Under the pieces are notes generated by a model. That model was not told the origin of the DNA. It did no database searches and was given only the letters and a program-made list of their open reading frames with translations. A program made the translations under genes and the position numbers. A DNA stretch of 9,150 nucleotides from CAZADH01 sp964483805 (GTDB lineage Bacteria > Muiribacteriota > Ozemobacteria > Ozemobacterales > Ozemobacteraceae), in the NCBI GenBank assembly GCA_964483805.1, contig CAZADH010000256.1, forward strand, positions 1 to 9,150, given 5' to 3'. Position 1 is the first letter of the stretch; the number at the start of each line of letters is the position of its first letter. Shown here piece by piece: positions 1-7,583 of this stretch.

Positions 1-3000
1 CACGAGCAGCGACCCGACGTACGGGCTGTAGGTGGTGTTGGTCAGAATGGTGCTCGAACTGACGAACGACTGCACCGAAGACAACGTCGGTGCCGCGGCC
101 AACGCCGGACCTTGGGTTTGAATGAAGGCGCCGAACACCGCCGTGCTCGGGTTCTGGAGATTGCCTGCCAGATCGCGCCCCCCCGAACAATTGTAGGCCC
201 AGGTGCCGTTGGTCGTAGCCGCCGAGATTGCCTCGACGTTGGCATAAACCGCATACGAGGCGAGGCTGGGGTTGTCCCAGGATGAGAACGTGAAGTGAAT
301 CGTCTCGGCCCCGCGCGTCATGGTCAGCGTCGGCAACGTTGCCGAAGCCATATACTCATCAAAGCGCACGATGAACGTGGCCGAACCCGCAGGAATGGCG
401 CCGAGCGGCACCGAGTTGGGCTCGATTGAATAGACGTTGGGAGCGACATTGTCGAGCTCGAGCGTGAACGAGGCACTGGTGAACCCCGGGACCGGCAAGG
501 TTGTCGACCGCTGCGCGTTCGATTGCACTAGAGTGCTCGTCGCATTGGTTGTATTGCCAAATACATCTCGAATATTGCTGACCGAGAACCGCGCTCCCTG
601 GCGCTGGAACGCGCCGGTCCAGACACCGCCGTTGCGGAAACGCGCGATGGTCACCTGTTGGCCGGCGGTCGTGCGGGTGGTCCAACTGTTGAATACCGGA
701 GGGGTGACCTCGACTGTACCGCCGAATGCGGGGGGCGGCGTCATGAACTGCAGTACCGGAACGACGGTCGGATCGATCGGCACCGTGACCGTGTTGGGCC
801 CGGCCGTGTAGGTGCCGGGCACGATCTCGACTTCGTACCACATTGTATTCGGTGCCGGCTCGCGATACGGCGAGGTCGCGTTGTTCAGCACGAATGCCGA
901 GACATACGGGCCGTTGCCGGTTGTGGGCGGTGGTGCAACATCGAGGTTGCCCGGGCCGGTGGGCAGATAGGCAGCCGACAGGTTGCCCCAGTTGTCGCGG
1001 AAAGCGCCGGCCGAGACGGCCAGATACAGCGTCTGCGTGCGCAGATTCATGATGTTCTGCATGTCGGTGGCGCTCAGCGTCAGGATGACGGTCGTCGACG
1101 AATGCTCGGTGTTCTGCGTCACATCGCAGACGGCGCCGGTGACCACCGCCTGGCTCGCCCCACCGGTCGGACTGGTGTGAAACACGATGCGACTGTTGAA
1201 TGCCGTGAACGTGTGGGCCTGATCGTGCAGGGGCAGACCCATCGAGGCGGTCTGCGACACCGGGTAGATCATCGAGGTGTCGTAGTCTGAACTGGTCAAG
1301 AACGCCCGGTCGATAAAATTGAGCATCAGGGTCGAGGTGCCCAGGAACAACTTGGGTCGGGGAATCGTGACGATCCGGAAACCGGTGCCATTGGGCGTCG
1401 GTTGGATCGGTCCTGTGACCGGCGCGCTGTAGGTGACGGAGTTCACCGGCCGGCCATACGGATCGCGCACAAACACGTTCGAGAACATGCCATCGATGGC
1501 CACCGAAACCTGCGTGGCGGCGCCGCCGATCTTGCGGGCGAACCAGTCCATGCCGTAGGCACCAAGGGTGATGGTCAACCACCGATCACCATTGGACATG
1601 ACGAAAGTGTCGGGCGAAGGCTCGGGGGCCGGTCGGAAGTGGTAGCGACAGGTGTAGTCAAAGGTGCCCGGTGTGGTGCGTCCCGCTGTCGTGACAATGC
1701 AGGCGCGGTACAGGTTGACCGTCGCCGGGTCCACCGGTTTGTTGAAGATCAACGTGATGCTGATACCAGCCGGCCAGGTGCTGGTGGCGACCACGCCGGT
1801 CAGCGTCGGCGACGTGCGCCACGAGTTATCGCTTGGCAACTGGATGTTCAGCGGCGCCGACTCGGGCACGCGTGCGGAGGTGTTCGAGGCCAGATCGGCG
1901 ACGGCGTTCGATGCGATCGAGATGCCCAGTGCGCAGGTCGAATCCCAATTGGCGATGGTGCTCATCGTTGTCGGCGCGAGGTTGATGTCGACCGACAAGC
2001 CCAGCGAGATCGGATTGACCGTTTCGGTGGGCATGGCCAGTGTGACCGACGCGGGAGTGCCGCCCACCGTGCCGTGAATGCGCATGACGTGGTTGTCCGC
2101 GTCAAAAACCATCTGGCCGGGCAGATCGCCACAGTCTTCGGAAACATTGAGGGTGAGCACGGTGCCGTTGAGGGCTGCGCTGGTGAACGTGGGCCGCTGG
2201 GTGTCGAGGCGCAGTTGCGCGCTGGTGACCACCGAGTTGCCCGAGGGTTCGTAAAGTGTTGCGAACAGCGTATACGGATCGGGATAAGTCCCGCCGGGAT
2301 TGCGTACGCACCCCCAGGTGATCGGATCGAGTTGGGTCGAATACAGACAACCAGCCGTGCTCGAGGCGATGTTGATCGGTTGCGCCGCCGCGCCACCAAT
2401 GGGCGTCAGATTGAGGGTCGCCGTCGAGATTGCTCCCAGCAGGGTCGCCGAGGCCACGATGCGATCGTACTGCGTGAACGACGCGATGTTGAGCACCGTG
2501 AGCGTGGCGATTTCCGGTGTTCCCGGCAGCGCACCCACCAGTTGCAGCGCCAGTGTGCCGATCGGCGCCGTGTTGTCGATCGGTTGCGTCAAGCCGGTGA
2601 TGCTGGCGATGTTGCCCGCGTCGTCGATTGCCGTAACCGTGAAGGTGGCCGGTGCCTCGAGATCGTAGGTCCAGCCACCGCCCGCGGTCTTGACGGCAAA
2701 CAGTGCCTCGTGTCGTAAAGACACTGTATTGTAAGTCATCGTGACCGTATCGAAAACGAGCGGTGTGGCGACGGTGCCGGTGCCCAGCGTGGCGGTGATG
2801 CTCTGTGGGTCCTCGAACTGCGTCATCTTCGCATAGACCAGGATCTGATCGCCGAGATTGGCCGTGCCGACCAACGGTGCGTCGGTCGACAGCAGTGTGC
2901 CGTTGACCCCGATCATGGGTGGGCGACAATCGACTGATTGTGCGGTCGACTGCACGATGCGACTGTTGCCGGCGTCGTCATAGACCGTGGCCGAGAATAC

Positions 3001-5409
3001 ATACGCAGTATTTTCCACGGCCACCGCGGTCCCTGTGGCCTGGAAGTTGAATACGCCGCCAACCGGGGTTTGACTGGTGCGGATTCCCGCGCCCATGATG
3101 CTCAGATCAATCGAGGTCGATGCGGGACTGCCGGTCGAAACCGGAACCGACACGGTGAATGTCGCGGTGTCGCCGATCTTGAGAATCGGGAACGGCTTGG
3201 TCACCGTAAGTGTTCCGGGACTGGGCGGCATGTTGTCGAGCGGCACCGAAATCAGTTGCGGTGAACCGGCGTTGCCCGCGTTGTCGGTGAACAGCACCGT
3301 GAAGGTGGCGCCGTCGTTCTTGGTGCCCGTCGCGATCGTGAATGAATAGGTGTAGGTTCCCGGGACGCCGACCGGACCCGGAACATAGGTCATGGCCACG
3401 GCAGCGCCGCCGCCGATGTCGGTCAGATCGACCGTGACCGTCTCGCCATCATGAATGGCCGGCCCGCTGCTGGCCAGCGAAACCAGGAGGTTCACAACAT
3501 CGCCGATGCGTGGTTTGGGGTGTTCGGCGAGCGTCGGTACGCCGACCGCCGGACAGGTGTAGGTCGCCGCTACTGCCGCCGGCGGTTCGTTGTCGAAATC
3601 GATCGATGGGGTGACCGCGGTGACGGTATGCCCCGGCAGGGCGCCGGTGTTGAGCGTGTCGCGAGCCGTGATCGTGGCGATGAGCGCCCCATCCAATACG
3701 GAAACGCCCGCAGCCGCAGCCGACTGCAGGGTCCAGGTGTTGGCATACTCGTTGCCTATGCCGGTCCAGAGCAACGGGGCATGGTGCCAGGCAGGGTTGA
3801 TCCGACTCAGATCGACGGTGACCGACCCGGCTTCGACCCCCGATACGGCCGCACTGATCGTGAACTGGTCGCCAACCCTGATGTTGGTGCCGCCGCCCAC
3901 GCGACTGATCGAGGTGGGCAGTGTGATCAGCGGCGGTGTGTTATCGACGCCGATGACCGGCGTCGAATTGCGGTAGATGATGTTGCCGGCCGGATCACGG
4001 GCCGTGATCGTGAAGGCACGTAATATGTTGTCTTCACAGATGCGTGAGGCCGGAATCTCGAATCGCACCGCGTAGTGATTCGAACCGAGCGGCGTTTCGG
4101 GCATGGCCAGTACCGCCGGACCACCAATGGAGGCCACATTGACCGAAACGTCGAGGGGGTCGAACGGCGACACCTGCGTGGTGATGTCTGCGGCAAACTC
4201 GATCCAGCAGGTCGACGACGCAAAACCCGGATTGCCCAGCGTCGTGTTGTCCGGCATGTATACGGTTGCATCGGGAGTTGTCGAGTTGGGCGGATCGAGA
4301 TCGACGTTGACGGGCACCGACGTGATCGTCGTGTTGCCGGTGCCGTCGGTCACCTGAAAGTAGACACGCACATCGGGAGGCGTTCGCCGGGCGCCTGCCA
4401 GCAATGTGAGGTCGAGCGTCCACGACGATGGGCTGCCGACCACCGTCGACCCGGTCAACGGGACAGTGTACGAAGTGATTATTCCCGGCGACGAGAGGGG
4501 GGTGGCGTTTGTGGCCAATGTCGCTGCCGACACGACACACGTGTCGTTTTCGTAGTTCGGCACCTGGCAATACAACCGCAATATATCGCCGGGCCGCGCC
4601 GGGTTGTTGCCCGACAGCACCGTGGCCGAGACCGTCGGCGTCGGCGGCACCGGGTTGATGCGCAACGTGTTGGTCAGATAGGTGGGCGTCGTGGCGTTCA
4701 CCGGATCGCGCAGTGCGATCGACAGTTGCGTGGTGTAACTGCCATCGGGGGCGGTGAAGGTGCCCTGAAACTGGCTGCCGGTCCAGGTGAGTGCCAGCGG
4801 CGGCAAACCCACGGGGCCGAGGTCCGCGATCGCAGTCGTCCCGCCACCTGGGGTGCTTTGGTAGTTGGCGTCGCGAATCGTCACCGTGACCGTGTTTCCC
4901 CCCGACACTGTCGCGGGAGACACGGCGGCCAGATTGCCAGCGGGAGCCACGTTGTCGACCCAGTGTGCATTGGTCGTGCCGATGGCCATGCCGCCCAGGT
5001 TGTCGATCGCGCGGACCGCGAACGTTCGTTGCAGATAATTGGTGCCCGGCAACATGGCAGGCAACAGGGAGCCCGAGGTGTAGGAGTAGTTCATGCCGCC
5101 GCCGCTCGTCATCGTAGCCACAGGACTGAGACCAAGAGAGCTGAGATCGGCGGACATGTGGATCATTGACGTGCCCGGGCCATACGATGCGATGGCGGTG
5201 ACGGTGACGGTGTCGCCGATGCCCAGAACGCCGTCGACGATCCCCGGACCTTCGGCAATGCTACAGGTGATGACGGCTGCCGCCTGGACTGCGTTTGCCG
5301 AGAGAACAAAACACAACACGGTGAGCAAAGCCAACCGCAACGACCCTCTCAGGATGGTCGGCCACGCCGGTCGCATCGATCCCCGGATGGACACACTGCC
5401 CTGCCGCAT
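1..5409 (-). CDS. Giant exported multi-domain Ig-like repeat protein, partial (C-terminus beyond the left edge)
   Basis: The frame is open from ATG at 5409 to base 1 (1803 codons, no stop), so the gene is cut by the window. The start has a good Shine-Dalgarno (AGGAG, 7-base spacer). Residues 1-43 look like a Sec signal peptide: a basic N-region (R2, R9, R13, R21, R25), a hydrophobic core LALLTVLCFVL, and likely cleavage after ANA or VQA (residues 38-43). Residues about 44-1068 form nine diverged modules of about 115 residues. Each opens near D-N-x-x-P(P) (residues 151, 252 as NPVPP, 370, 488, 604, 724, 826, 944, 1068) and most end with a D-x-A-G-N-type strand (e.g. 354-359, 471-476, 709-713, 811-815, 929-933), typical of bacterial Ig/cadherin-like folds. 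Beyond 1068 the period breaks, and Ig-like-5 style strands appear (IFNKPVD at 1221; RFDEYM near 1683). The mature part has about 15 cysteines. It is probably a surface or secreted structural/adhesive protein; ligand and anchoring are unknown because the C-terminus is missing. Confidence 0.88.
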   Translation of the reverse strand, partial: MRQGSVSIRGSMRPAWPTILRGSLRLALLTVLCFVLSANAVQAAAVITCSIAEGPGIVDGVLGIGDTVTVTAIASYGPGTSMIHMSADLSSLGLSPVATMTSGGGMNYSYTSGSLLPAMLPGTNYLQRTFAVRAIDNLGGMAIGTTNAHWVDNVAPAGNLAAVSPATVSGGNTVTVTIRDANYQSTPGGGTTAIADLGPVGLPPLALTWTGSQFQGTFTAPDGSYTTQLSIALRDPVNATTPTYLTNTLRINPVPPTPTVSATVLSGNNPARPGDILRLYCQVPNYENDTCVVSAATLATNATPLSSPGIITSYTVPLTGSTVVGSPSSWTLDLTLLAGARRTPPDVRVYFQVTDGTGNTTITSVPVNVDLDPPNSTTPDATVYMPDNTTLGNPGFASSTCWIEFAADITTQVSPFDPLDVSVNVASIGGPAVLAMPETPLGSNHYAVRFEIPASRICEDNILRAFTITARDPAGNIIYRNSTPVIGVDNTPPLITLPTSISRVGGGTNIRVGDQFTISAAVSGVEAGSVTVDLSRINPAWHHAPLLWTGIGNEYANTWTLQSAAAAGVSVLDGALIATITARDTLNTGALPGHTVTAVTPSIDFDNEPPAAVAATYTCPAVGVPTLAEHPKPRIGDVVNLLVSLASSGPAIHDGETVTVDLTDIGGGAAVAMTYVPGPVGVPGTYTYSFTIATGTKNDGATFTVLFTDNAGNAGSPQLISVPLDNMPPSPGTLTVTKPFPILKIGDTATFTVSVPVSTGSPASTSIDLSIMGAGIRTSQTPVGGVFNFQATGTAVAVENTAYVFSATVYDDAGNSRIVQSTAQSVDCRPPMIGVNGTLLSTDAPLVGTANLGDQILVYAKMTQFEDPQSITATLGTGTVATPLVFDTVTMTYNTVSLRHEALFAVKTAGGGWTYDLEAPATFTVTAIDDAGNIASITGLTQPIDNTAPIGTLALQLVGALPGTPEIATLTVLNIASFTQYDRIVASATLLGAISTATLNLTPIGGAAAQPINIASSTAGCLYSTQLDPITWGCVRNPGGTYPDPYTLFATLYEPSGNSVVTSAQLRLDTQRPTFTSAALNGTVLTLNVSEDCGDLPGQMVFDADNHVMRIHGTVGGTPASVTLAMPTETVNPISLGLSVDINLAPTTMSTIANWDSTCALGISIASNAVADLASNTSARVPESAPLNIQLPSDNSWRTSPTLTGVVATSTWPAGISITLIFNKPVDPATVNLYRACIVTTAGRTTPGTFDYTCRYHFRPAPEPSPDTFVMSNGDRWLTITLGAYGMDWFARKIGGAATQVSVAIDGMFSNVFVRDPYGRPVNSVTYSAPVTGPIQPTPNGTGFRIVTIPRPKLFLGTSTLMLNFIDRAFLTSSDYDTSMIYPVSQTASMGLPLHDQAHTFTAFNSRIVFHTSPTGGASQAVVTGAVCDVTQNTEHSSTTVILTLSATDMQNIMNLRTQTLYLAVSAGAFRDNWGNLSAAYLPTGPGNLDVAPPPTTGNGPYVSAFVLNNATSPYREPAPNTMWYEVEIVPGTYTAGPNTVTVPIDPTVVPVLQFMTPPPAFGGTVEVTPPVFNSWTTRTTAGQQVTIARFRNGGVWTGAFQRQGARFSVSNIRDVFGNTTNATSTLVQSNAQRSTTLPVPGFTSASFTLELDNVAPNVYSIEPNSVPLGAIPAGSATFIVRFDEYMASATLPTLTMTRGAETIHFTFSSWDNPSLASYAVYANVEAISAATTNGTWAYNCSGGRDLAGNLQNPSTAVFGAFIQTQGPALAAAPTLSSVQSFVSSSTILTNTTYSPYVGSLLV
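2206..5280 (-). repeat. Nine tandem protein-level Ig-like modules of about 115 residues
   Basis: Within the giant exported protein, module boundaries marked by D-N/D-x-x-P(P) fall at residues 151, 252, 370, 488, 604, 724, 826, 944 and 1068, giving spacings of about 101, 118, 118, 116, 120, 102, 118 and 124 residues. Residues 44-150 form a first module. Several modules share a second landmark about 15-25 residues in, G-D-x-(V/F/I) followed by alternating hydrophobic residues (IGDTVTVT, PGDILRLY, VGDQFTIS, IGDVVNLL, IGDTATFT, LGDQILVY). Many share a third, (V/A)-D-L-(S/T)-x-(I/L), and a closing (V/A)-x-D-x-A-G-N strand. The copies are strongly diverged in protein and DNA, so this is an old domain duplication and not a recent nucleotide repeat. 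Exact Pfam assignment cannot be made by eye. Confidence 0.78.
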
Positions 5410-5416
5410 TGTTTGT

Positions 5417-5421
5417 CTCCT
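5417..5421 (-). promoter_or_regulatory. Ribosome binding site of the giant exported protein
   Basis: Read on the minus strand, AGGAG lies 7 bases before ATG at 5409 (TCAGGAGACAAACAATG). This supports the first Met over the internal Met12, which has no comparable motif. I looked for a promoter in the 98-base divergent spacer (5410-5507) on both strands and found no convincing -35/-10 pair. A palindrome ATCGCGAT at 5454-5461 is the only other structure there. Confidence 0.7.
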
Positions 5422-5498
5422 GAACGCTACCCGCCGTTTTCCGGTCAGGTGAAATCGCGATGGTACAAGCCAATCACTCTTATCGGCATACCCGGCGT

Positions 5499-5503
5499 AG
5501 GAG
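5499..5503 (+). promoter_or_regulatory. Ribosome binding site favouring the 5508 start of the RNB exoribonuclease
   Basis: AGGAG is followed by four bases (TTGA) and then ATG at 5508. The spacing is short but workable. The competing in-frame ATG at 5565 has no purine-rich motif in front of it, although it fits the usual family N-terminus better. Confidence 0.5.
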
Positions 5504-5507
5504 TTGA

Positions 5508-7583
5508 ATGCGCCCGTTGAATCCCCCGCTTGCGGCGGCACGCGAAGCGCGGCATACTGCCGACATGGCCTGGGTTTCCGGACAACTCATCGAGACGCTC
5601 GACAAGAACGATCGCCTCACCCTCGCCGCCGTTTTGCAGGCGGCCGGTTCGGGTGTGCGCCTCTTGCTCCTCAATGGCAAGGAGCAGACCGTTTCCGAAC
5701 GGCAGATCCTGCACGCCACCCGCGACAGCCAGGTTCGGGTCGGCGACCGCGACGCGGCGCAGCGACAACTCGAAGACCACAACCAGCGACGACAAGCCCG
5801 GGCCGACGCCATCGACCTGGCCGAACTGCACGCCGTGGTCGTCGATGAAGATCGCGCGATTCCGCTGGGAGAGTTGGCCGGGTTGCTCTGCGAACCCGGC
5901 GACGAGGTGGGCGCTGCGGCGTTGCTGCGTCGGTTGTATGCACGACAGCATTACTTTCGCTTGCGCAAAGAAGGCTTCGTGCCCGTGCCGCCCGCCGAGG
6001 TCGAACAACAGATCGCCCGCGATCGCGCCGAAGCCGAGTGGCGCGCCGCCGAGCAGGCCCTGGTGCACTCGTTGCGTGCCTCGGTTCGGCAACCGGTGAC
6101 CGACCGTTCGGCCTGGGATCTCGGCCTGACCCACGCCATTGACGCCATCGTCGACGTCGCCGTTATGGCCGACGAATCAGCCCATCATGAGCGGCTCACG
6201 CCGATCCTGGCCCAGGCCGGCCTGGGCAACCACACGGCTCTGGTGCAATGGCTCGACCGCCTCGGTGTACTGGCCCCCGACGAGAACCTGTTGCTGCGCA
6301 AACACCAGGTGCCGACGGCTTTCTCGACCGAAGTGGTGCAGGCCGCGACGCAATTGGTGACGCCGGCCATCGACCTCGGCGCGGCCCGCCGCGACCTGAC
6401 CCATCTGCCCACATGGGCCATCGACAACCCCGGTACCCGCGACCGTGACGATGCCTTCTCGCTCGTGGTCACCCCCGACGGCCACGAACTGTTCATTCAC
6501 ATTGCCGACGCCGCGTCATATATTGTCCCCGACTCGGTGCTCGATCGCGAGGCGCGCCGCCGCGGCATTACATTGTATTTCCCCGACCAGCGCCTGCCCA
6601 TGCTGCCGCCGACGCTCTCGGAGGAACGCCTCAGTCTCGATGTCGGCGAACCGCACGCGGCGATGACCGTGCGCGTGGTGGTCGCCGCCGACGGTGCCGT
6701 CGGCGGCATCGAGTTGTTCCCCAGTACCGTGCGCGTGACCGCGGCGACCGACTACCCGACGGCCGATGGCCTGCTCGCCGGCGATGATGCGCAGTTGCGC
6801 GAGGCGGTTGCCGTCGCCGAAAAACTGCGCGCCGTGCGGCGCTCGAAGGGCGCCTTGTTCATTCCGCGCACCGAGATCGACGTCAAGATCGCTGCCGACG
6901 GCACGCTCGTGCTCGAACGGCACGGGCCCGACAGTCGGTGTCGGTTGCTGGTCGAGGAACTCATGATCTGGTGCAATCACCTGGCCGCCCAGTGGGCCGC
7001 CGATCACCGGGTGCCGTTCCTGTTTCGCCGCCAGGACCCGCCTGCCGAGCCGTTCCCGACCATGGAGGTGTTCGACCCGGTCGTGTTCTACCGTTGCCGC
7101 CGCCTGTTGCGGCGCTCCTCGGTCGACACGACCCCGGCCCTGCACGCCGCACTGGGCGTCTCGGCCTATGCCCAGATCTCCTCGCCGATCCGCCGCTACG
7201 CCGATCTTCTGTTGATGCGCCAGTTGCATGCAGCGCTCGCCGGCCGGGCGCCGCTGAATGCCGAGGAGCTGTCGCAGCAATTGCTGATGGCCGATGAGGC
7301 GATCCGGCTCGGTGAATCGTTGATGCAGCAGCGTGAGCGCTTCTTCCTGCTCAAATATCTGCGCCAGGAGATGACAACCGGCCGCGACACCACGCCCGGC
7401 GTGGTCGTCGACCCGTCGGGCAACCAGACAGTCGTCTACTTGTCTGAATACGATGTATGGCAGGACTGTCCGGCGCCGCGGTTTGCGGCTGTGGCCGGGC
7501 AGAAGGTGCGCGTGAAGATTCTTAGTGTCGATCCGCCGTCGGGTGGCATGCGCTGCGTCGCCGATGCGCCATGGACCGACTGA
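5508..7583 (+). CDS. RNase II/VacB (RNB) family 3'-5' exoribonuclease
   Basis: This 691-residue protein is a processive hydrolytic 3'-5' exoribonuclease by family, expected to act on single-stranded RNA in the cytoplasm. The RNB core is clear. WAIDNPGTRDRDDAFS at residues 303-318 carries all four metal-binding aspartates (D306, D312, D314, D315). LVEELMIWCN and FLFRRQDPP follow, then SSPIRRYADLLL (558-569), the C-terminal RNB signature with its conserved arginines. N-terminally, GQLIETLD...LLLLNGKEQTVS and a helical region to about 200 resemble the barrel and helical parts of the shorter bacterial RNB proteins rather than RNase R with its cold-shock domains. The last 65 residues look like a reduced S1-like barrel (GQKVRVKILSVD). 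Length is near E. coli RNase II (644) and below RNase R (813). The start at 5508 rests on AGGAG at 5499; Met20 (5565) is the alternative. The next gene overlaps its end by 13 bases. The role in mRNA or stable RNA turnover is inferred. Confidence 0.92.
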   Translation: MRPLNPPLAAAREARHTADMAWVSGQLIETLDKNDRLTLAAVLQAAGSGVRLLLLNGKEQTVSERQILHATRDSQVRVGDRDAAQRQLEDHNQRRQARADAIDLAELHAVVVDEDRAIPLGELAGLLCEPGDEVGAAALLRRLYARQHYFRLRKEGFVPVPPAEVEQQIARDRAEAEWRAAEQALVHSLRASVRQPVTDRSAWDLGLTHAIDAIVDVAVMADESAHHERLTPILAQAGLGNHTALVQWLDRLGVLAPDENLLLRKHQVPTAFSTEVVQAATQLVTPAIDLGAARRDLTHLPTWAIDNPGTRDRDDAFSLVVTPDGHELFIHIADAASYIVPDSVLDREARRRGITLYFPDQRLPMLPPTLSEERLSLDVGEPHAAMTVRVVVAADGAVGGIELFPSTVRVTAATDYPTADGLLAGDDAQLREAVAVAEKLRAVRRSKGALFIPRTEIDVKIAADGTLVLERHGPDSRCRLLVEELMIWCNHLAAQWAADHRVPFLFRRQDPPAEPFPTMEVFDPVVFYRCRRLLRRSSVDTTPALHAALGVSAYAQISSPIRRYADLLLMRQLHAALAGRAPLNAEELSQQLLMADEAIRLGESLMQQRERFFLLKYLRQEMTTGRDTTPGVVVDPSGNQTVVYLSEYDVWQDCPAPRFAAVAGQKVRVKILSVDPPSGGMRCVADAPWTD

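Noticed and set aside
359..1582. Minus-strand open frame of 407 codons in another frame of the same strand
   Set aside because: The frame of the giant protein reads through here with coherent beta-strand sequence and Ig-like motifs; the alternative is His/Arg-rich and unpatterned.
1402..2718. Long plus-strand open frame of 438 codons opposite the giant protein gene
   Set aside because: It is antisense to the well-supported minus-strand frame and its translation is rich in Arg, Gly, Asp and His with no domain pattern, as expected from the reverse complement of a GC-rich coding region.
4075..5169. Long plus-strand open frame of 364 codons
   Set aside because: Same Arg/Gly/His-rich shadow composition; it lies entirely over the giant gene's signal-proximal modules and has no ribosome binding site.
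2206..5280. Possibility that the repeated gene region is a recent tandem DNA duplication or CRISPR-like array
   Set aside because: The periodicity exists only at protein-motif level; nucleotide copies are strongly diverged and no direct repeat of useful length recurs at regular spacing.
5454..5461. Palindrome ATCGCGAT as a regulator site in the divergent spacer
   Set aside because: An 8-bp GC-rich palindrome is expected by chance in DNA of this composition and it is not extended by flanking symmetry.
5445..6134. Minus-strand open frame of 229 codons upstream of the giant protein gene
   Set aside because: It overlaps the N-terminal part of the RNase gene in antisense and has no domain signal or ribosome binding site.
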